Positions 6,644 through 10,084 of a DNA stretch of 10,084 bases are shown here, one piece after another. Position 1 is the first letter of the stretch, and each line of letters starts with the position of its first letter. The translations under genes and the position numbers were made by a program. The notes under the pieces were generated by a model. The model made no database searches. It was not told the DNA's origin and saw nothing but the letters and a program-made list of their open reading frames with translations. This DNA comes from CAYSBE01 sp044337585. GTDB taxonomy: Bacteria > Bacteroidota > Bacteroidia > UKL13-3. The stretch lies in contig JBIINH010000077.1 in the NCBI GenBank assembly GCA_044337585.1, positions 1 to 10,084 of the forward strand, written 5' to 3'.

Positions 6644-7186
6644 ATGCAATGGCTGGAAAATATAAAAACTAGAACGGGCTTTTTTATGCTTCAACAACAG
6701 TTGGATCATGTTAAAAAAAAGCCTGAATTAGTTACGCTGAATTCTGCTGAAAATATAGCCATTTTGTATGATGCGACATTTATTGAGAAGGAACCTCCAA
6801 TAAATAAGTACGTCACAGAACTTAAGGCTCAAGGCAAAAAAATATATACCATTGGTTTTGTTGATATGCACCAATTGCCGGGCAATAAAAAATACAGCTT
6901 GCAAAATGATTTTTGTTGGCACGAGAAAATGAACTTTTTTAAACTCCCCCAAAAAGCTGCATACGAAACTTTCTTGAAAACAGATTTTGATTTGTTGCTC
7001 AACCTGTATGAGAAACCAATTTTACCTTTGCTTGCATTGTCGGCTTGGAGCAACGCAAAATATAAAGTGGGACCAAATTTTCAAGATGGGTTGAATTATT
7101 TTGATGCCATGATAGATACGGGTAATGACGTGGGCTTGACGCAGCTTATATCACAAATAGATTTTTATTTTAAAATTATAACCTAA
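6644..7186 (+). CDS. DUF6913 family protein
   Basis: This is a 180-residue, probably cytoplasmic protein with no signal peptide or membrane helix. It resembles the Bacteroidota family DUF6913 that I recall sitting immediately upstream of dapA. The N-terminal helix is basic (to about residue 30). A central alpha/beta part follows, with strand NIAILYDAT (37-45), strand KKIYTIGFVDMHQLP (69-83), an aromatic FCWHEKMNFFKLP stretch (94-106) and FDLLLNLYEKPILPLLALSA (114-133, long hydrophobic but broken by Pro). KVGPNF (141-146) precedes the last helix. The order of strands and the KYKVGPN turn resemble a small Rossmann-like domain, but no catalytic residues are recognisable. The stop is 5 bp before dapA, so the two are surely co-transcribed. 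A near -7 motif TAACTTGC lies at 6632-6639, close to the ATG. Function unknown. Confidence 0.8.
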   Translation: MQWLENIKTRTGFFMLQQQLDHVKKKPELVTLNSAENIAILYDATFIEKEPPINKYVTELKAQGKKIYTIGFVDMHQLPGNKKYSLQNDFCWHEKMNFFKLPQKAAYETFLKTDFDLLLNLYEKPILPLLALSAWSNAKYKVGPNFQDGLNYFDAMIDTGNDVGLTQLISQIDFYFKIIT

Positions 7187-7191
7187 AAAAT

Positions 7192-8049
7192 ATGATTGGA
7201 ACCGGAGTAGCATTGGTAACACCATTTACCAAAACCAATGAAGTAGATTACAAGGCACTTGGAAATATAATTGAGCATTGCATTGGCGGAGGGGTAGAAT
7301 ACCTTGTGGCGTTAGGAACCACAGGCGAAAGTGTCACATTAACCAAAGAAGAAAAAAAGAAAATATACACCTTCGTGGCGCAGCAAGCCAAAGGTCGTGT
7401 TGCATGTGTTGCAGGCATTGGTGGTAATCATACAGCTGAAGTTGTTGACACAATAAAACAGTTTAAAGTAAAAGGATACGAAGCCATCCTTTCTGTTAGT
7501 CCGTATTACAACAAACCCAATCAGGAAGGTATTTATCAGCATTATAAAGCTGTAAGTGCAGCAACTCCACTTCCAATTATACTTTACAATGTGCCGGGGC
7601 GCACGGGAAGCAATATGTTGGCATCCACAACGCTTCGCATTGCAAAAGAGTGCAAAAATGTGATGGCCATCAAAGAAGCAAGCGGTAATGGTGAGCAGTT
7701 TATGGATATATTGGCTGCAAAACCAAAAGGGTTTAATGTGATTTCCGGTGATGATAACTTGACTTTGCCGTACCTGTCTATGGGTATGTGTGGCGTAATT
7801 TCAGTTATTGCCAACGCGTATCCGAAAGAATTCAGTACCATGGTGCGCTTAGGTTTGAATGGAAATTTTGATGAAGCCCGTGTGTTGCACTACAAACTGT
7901 ATGATTTGATGAAAGCCATTTTCTTAGATGGAAATCCGGGTGGAATTAAATACGTGATGAGCAAAATGAAACTTTGTAATAATATCGTGCGTTTACCATT
8001 GTCACCTGTAAACAAGGCTACCCAGCAAAGATTGGATGAACTGATGTAA
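7192..8049 (+). CDS. dapA: 4-hydroxy-tetrahydrodipicolinate synthase
   Basis: DapA condenses pyruvate with L-aspartate-4-semialdehyde, the first committed step to diaminopimelate (peptidoglycan) and lysine, in the cytoplasm. The 285-residue length and TIM-barrel motifs are standard. GTTGES (42-47) carries the Thr that relays protons. Tyr106 is in SPYYNKPNQ. YNVPGRTG (132-139) carries the catalytic Tyr132 and substrate-binding Arg137. Lys161 in AIKEASG forms the Schiff base with pyruvate, and GDDN at 186-189 follows. GNPGGIKY (247-254) is the usual C-terminal region signature. All catalytic residues are present, so it should be active. N-acetylneuraminate lyase and related aldolases share the fold, but the GTTGES and YNVPGRTG forms favour DapA. 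No lysine riboswitch precedes it; the 5-bp gap means it depends on the promoter of the DUF6913 gene or further upstream. Confidence 0.95.
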   Translation: MIGTGVALVTPFTKTNEVDYKALGNIIEHCIGGGVEYLVALGTTGESVTLTKEEKKKIYTFVAQQAKGRVACVAGIGGNHTAEVVDTIKQFKVKGYEAILSVSPYYNKPNQEGIYQHYKAVSAATPLPIILYNVPGRTGSNMLASTTLRIAKECKNVMAIKEASGNGEQFMDILAAKPKGFNVISGDDNLTLPYLSMGMCGVISVIANAYPKEFSTMVRLGLNGNFDEARVLHYKLYDLMKAIFLDGNPGGIKYVMSKMKLCNNIVRLPLSPVNKATQQRLDELM

Positions 8050-8052
8050 CAT

Positions 8053-8080
8053 AAAAAAGGCAGTCATTGCTGACTGCCTT
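8053..8080 (-). terminator. Bidirectional terminator between dapA and csp
   Basis: A perfect 10-bp stem, AAGGCAGTCA (8057-8066) with TGACTGCCTT (8071-8080), closes a 4-base TTGC loop. Read on the minus strand, the stem runs into a T6 tract (the A run 8053-8058), giving a textbook rho-independent terminator for the csp gene. Read on the plus strand it follows dapA by 7 bases but is trailed by CGTTAC, so it is weaker in that direction. It serves both convergent genes in a 52-bp gap. Confidence 0.85.
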
Positions 8081-8101
8081 CGTTACAAATTGTTTAAAAA
8101 A

Positions 8102-8296
8102 TTAACGTATGGTCTGAACGTTTATGGCGTTGATACCTCTTTTACCTTTTTCTGTTTCAAATTGTACTTTGTCATTTTCGCGAATCTGGTCGATTAAACC
8201 TGATACGTGTACGAAAATGTCTTCACGTCCTTCATTAGGACTGATAAATCCGAAGCCTTTCGATTCGTTGAAAAACTTCACTGTTCCTTCTTGCAT
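8102..8296 (-). CDS. Cold-shock domain protein, CspA family
   Basis: This 64-residue single cold-shock domain (five-stranded OB fold) binds single-stranded RNA/DNA and acts as an RNA chaperone in the cytoplasm. The start MQEGTVKFFNESKGFGFISP contains RNP1 as KGFGFI (13-18); RNP2 is DIFVHV (26-31). The position usually held by Trp in KWFN is Phe (KFFN, 8-11), common in Bacteroidota. The end EKGKRGINAINVQTI is the expected beta-5 strand. The length and ATG at 8296 fit the family exactly. It is convergent with dapA and shares its terminator. It is separated from the upstream symporter by 128 bp, so it has its own promoter. The predicted leader is short (about 25 bases), unlike the long thermosensing leader of E. 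coli cspA, so cold induction by that mechanism is not suggested. Confidence 0.95.
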   Translation of the reverse strand: MQEGTVKFFNESKGFGFISPNEGREDIFVHVSGLIDQIRENDKVQFETEKGKRGINAINVQTIR

Positions 8297-8324
8297 TGTA
8301 ATTTTTATTTAATTAAGTAAGGCC

Positions 8325-8353
8325 GCAAGGTATGTTAAATATTTGATAAACAA
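8325..8353 (-). promoter_or_regulatory. Candidate csp promoter
   Basis: The minus strand has TACCTTGC (8332-8325), one T short of the TAnnTTTG -7 pattern. A TTG, read as CTTG (8354-8351), lies 18 bases further upstream as a possible -33 box. The start site would be near 8318-8321, leaving an A/T-rich leader of about 25 bases. Position and spacing are reasonable; the -7 match is imperfect. Confidence 0.35.
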
Positions 8354-8364
8354 GCTTTTTTATT

Positions 8365-8390
8365 TTGGCTATCCAACACAAATTAGCCAA
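8365..8390 (-). other. Hairpin downstream of the symporter, no U tract
   Basis: TTGGCTA (8365-8371) and TAGCCAA (8384-8390) form a perfect 7-bp stem with a 12-base loop, starting 34 bases after the symporter stop on the minus strand. Neither strand has a T tract after the stem; on the minus strand it is followed by AAAATAAAAAAG. It may protect a 3' end or be a weak terminator, and it sits just upstream of the csp promoter candidate. Confidence 0.35.
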
Positions 8391-8424
8391 GATGATGAAA
8401 GCATGTCAATGGAACCAGTACTCT

Positions 8425-10084
8425 TCAATGATTTGAAGCAGTATTATTTGATGGAATTATTTTTTCGTAAAGGGCTGAAATAATTATCACCAACAAGCAT
8501 CCAATCACATTTAGCCATAAGAATGAGACCAAATCGGCAATATAAACCATGATAACAGCCAATTCTGCAAAGATGGCACCTATCAAAACAGCCTTGCTTT
8601 TAATGAATTTTAGGTAAAATGCCACCACAAAAATACCCAGTATGGTTCCATAAAACAGGCTCCCCAAAATATTTACAGCTTCTATCAGGCTTCCCAGCTT
8701 TGTTGCAAACATTGCCGTAGCGATGCAGAAAATACCCCAAAAGAAGGTAGCCCATTTTGATGCCCGGTAATAATGTATTTCAGATTTGTTGGGAAACAAC
8801 ATTCTTTTATACAAATCAATGATGCTTGATGTGCTAAGTGAATGCAATGCAGCTGCTATACTTCCCCAAGCTGATAGAAAGATTACAGCAATCAATAGCC
8901 CAATTAATCCTTTGGGTAAATGGTGGGTAACAAAATACAAGAAAATATAATTCGTATCATTGGTGTCGGCTGTTGGATCTACACGGCTTATTAAACCCTT
9001 TGTTTTTTTTCGTAAATCATCTTTGGCAGCTGTTGTTGTATGTAAATCAATTTCACTTTGCGTTACGCTAATTGGGTCGTTGGCCTTTATCGCATCTGTT
9101 AGCATCTTAGTTTGTATGGCACTGAGTTTATTGAGCGAATCTTGCTGTTGCATGATGTAGGCATAGTCTTGTGGTGATGCTTCGGCTATCTTGTCATTTA
9201 GTTTTTGATTAAAAATAATAGGGGTGCTGTAATACAAATAGAATACAAACACCAAAGAGCCAATAAGTAAAATCAAAAATTGCATGGGCACTTTCACCAA
9301 CCCGTTCATCAATAGACCAATTCTGCTTTCTTTTATATTTTTTGCAGTAAGATACCTTCCCACCTGACTTTGATCTGTACCAAAATAGGAGAGTGCCAGA
9401 AAAAATCCACCAATCAATCCGCTCCAAATATTGTATTTGTCTTTCCACCAAGCGCTGTCTGTAACATCAATCTGGGTTTCAATGATATTAAGTTTCCCCA
9501 TTTTGCCGGCAACTTGCAACGCATCTGAAAAACCAACCCCATCAGGAAGTAGCTTAACAACCATATAGCCTGCTAAAAACATGCCTATAAATACAATGAA
9601 CAACTGTTGCATTTGGGTGTAGGCAACCGATTTGGCTCCGCCTGCCATGGTATAAATAATTAAAAATCCACCCATTACTACATTGGTGATATAAATATTC
9701 CACCCCAATAATGATGATAAGATAATGGAAGGTGCATAGATGCTAATACCGGTTGATAAACCTCTTGAAATAAGAAACAATATAGATGTAAAAGCACGCG
9801 TACGTAAGTCAAAACGTTGTTCTAAAAATTCATATGCTGTAAAAACTTTTAGTTTATGAAACATGGGAACAAACGTGATGCACAGCACGACCATGGCAAA
9901 TGGCAGTCCAAAGTAGTATTGAACAAACCGCATACCATCGGTATAAGCCTGCCCCGGTGCCGATAAAAAGGTAATGGCACTTGCCTGAGTTCCCATAATG
10001 GAAAGCAGAATGATGAACCAACTCATGGAGTTGCTGCCTTTGAAATACCCGTCAAGGGAGTGCTCACTTTTGCTTTTATATACT
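8425..10084 (-). CDS. Sodium/solute symporter (SSS family), N-terminus beyond window
   Basis: The reading frame is open to the right edge: before the Met at 10026 it continues upstream as ...LDGYFKGSNS, which fits the family's first loop, so that Met is internal and the true start lies outside. Residues here count from that Met. It is a LeuT-fold inner-membrane transporter coupling sodium entry to uptake of an unknown organic solute, with about 11-12 membrane segments visible. The first SSS signature is GGAKSVAYTQMQQ (129-141), with Gln138 where many members have Asp. YFGTDQSQVGRYLTAKN (214-230) is typical of Bacteroidota members. WGSIAAALHSLSTSSIIDLYKR (387-408) is the helix that lines the Na2 site. 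A polar loop of about 90 residues (268-358) separates two membrane segments. The protein ends with TGA at 8427-8425. The neighbours do not indicate the substrate. Confidence 0.9.
   Translation of the reverse strand, partial: VYKSKSEHSLDGYFKGSNSMSWFIILLSIMGTQASAITFLSAPGQAYTDGMRFVQYYFGLPFAMVVLCITFVPMFHKLKVFTAYEFLEQRFDLRTRAFTSILFLISRGLSTGISIYAPSIILSSLLGWNIYITNVVMGGFLIIYTMAGGAKSVAYTQMQQLFIVFIGMFLAGYMVVKLLPDGVGFSDALQVAGKMGKLNIIETQIDVTDSAWWKDKYNIWSGLIGGFFLALSYFGTDQSQVGRYLTAKNIKESRIGLLMNGLVKVPMQFLILLIGSLVFVFYLYYSTPIIFNQKLNDKIAEASPQDYAYIMQQQDSLNKLSAIQTKMLTDAIKANDPISVTQSEIDLHTTTAAKDDLRKKTKGLISRVDPTADTNDTNYIFLYFVTHHLPKGLIGLLIAVIFLSAWGSIAAALHSLSTSSIIDLYKRMLFPNKSEIHYYRASKWATFFWGIFCIATAMFATKLGSLIEAVNILGSLFYGTILGIFVVAFYLKFIKSKAVLIGAIFAELAVIMVYIADLVSFLWLNVIGCLLVIIISALYEKIIPSNNTASNH

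Noticed and set aside
7187..7191. Lysine riboswitch controlling dapA
   Set aside because: Only 5 bases separate dapA from the upstream gene, and the 58-bp gap before DUF6913 is too short for a lysine riboswitch.
8124..8312. Plus-strand frame opposite csp
   Set aside because: The minus strand encodes a textbook cold-shock domain; the plus-strand product has no family features.
8425..10026. Symporter starting at the Met at 10026
   Set aside because: The frame stays open to the window edge and the upstream residues fit the first family loop, so this Met is internal.
1..10084. tRNA genes, CRISPR arrays, insertion sequences, phage or defence genes
   Set aside because: I saw no repeat-spacer pattern, cloverleaf, transposase motif or flanking duplication; the genes read as housekeeping.

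Overview
The window is AT-rich bacterial DNA with a Bacteroidota character, perhaps from the Chitinophagales or Sphingobacteriales (an inference from protein style, not a proven placement). Three things point there. No start codon is preceded by a clear Shine-Dalgarno sequence. Several starts have a TAnnTTTG element upstream, which is the Bacteroidota -7 promoter motif. The proteins themselves include lineage-typical families: DUF2520, DUF6913, a secreted protein usually mislabelled asparagine synthetase B, and a sodium/solute symporter with a long polar loop.

Layout. Minus strand, 1-630: C-terminally cut AIM24/TIGR00266 family protein. It diverges from a plus-strand block. That block starts with an atypical SDR like HTATIP2/TIP30 (707-1366) and a large CcmF/CcsA-type cytochrome c haem lyase component (1418-3958), whose stop codon lies inside a rho-independent terminator. 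Next come a DUF2520 Rossmann protein with a TTG start (4003-4767), a KdsC-type HAD phosphatase (4792-5319) and a secreted amidotransferase-fold protein (5323-6585). The plus-strand genes end with a DUF6913 protein (6644-7186) and dapA (7192-8049). A 10-bp hairpin separates dapA from a convergent minus-strand cold-shock gene (8102-8296). The right edge is a minus-strand SSS-family symporter (from 8425), whose start lies beyond the window.

How the genes fit together. The content is mostly housekeeping: cytochrome c maturation, Kdo supply for lipopolysaccharide, lysine/diaminopimelate synthesis, cold-shock RNA binding and sodium-driven uptake. The likely transcription units are: 707-1366 alone or with ccmF; ccmF ending at its own terminator; DUF2520-kdsC-secreted protein (gaps of 24 and 3 bp); DUF6913-dapA (5 bp gap); csp; and the symporter.

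I found no tRNA, rRNA, CRISPR array, insertion sequence, phage gene or defence system, and no stretch over 300 bases lacks a gene. I see no convincing new multi-gene system. The best leads are the secreted Cys-containing amidotransferase-fold protein, the two uncharacterised proteins paired with kdsC and dapA, and the stop-codon-embedded terminator after ccmF.
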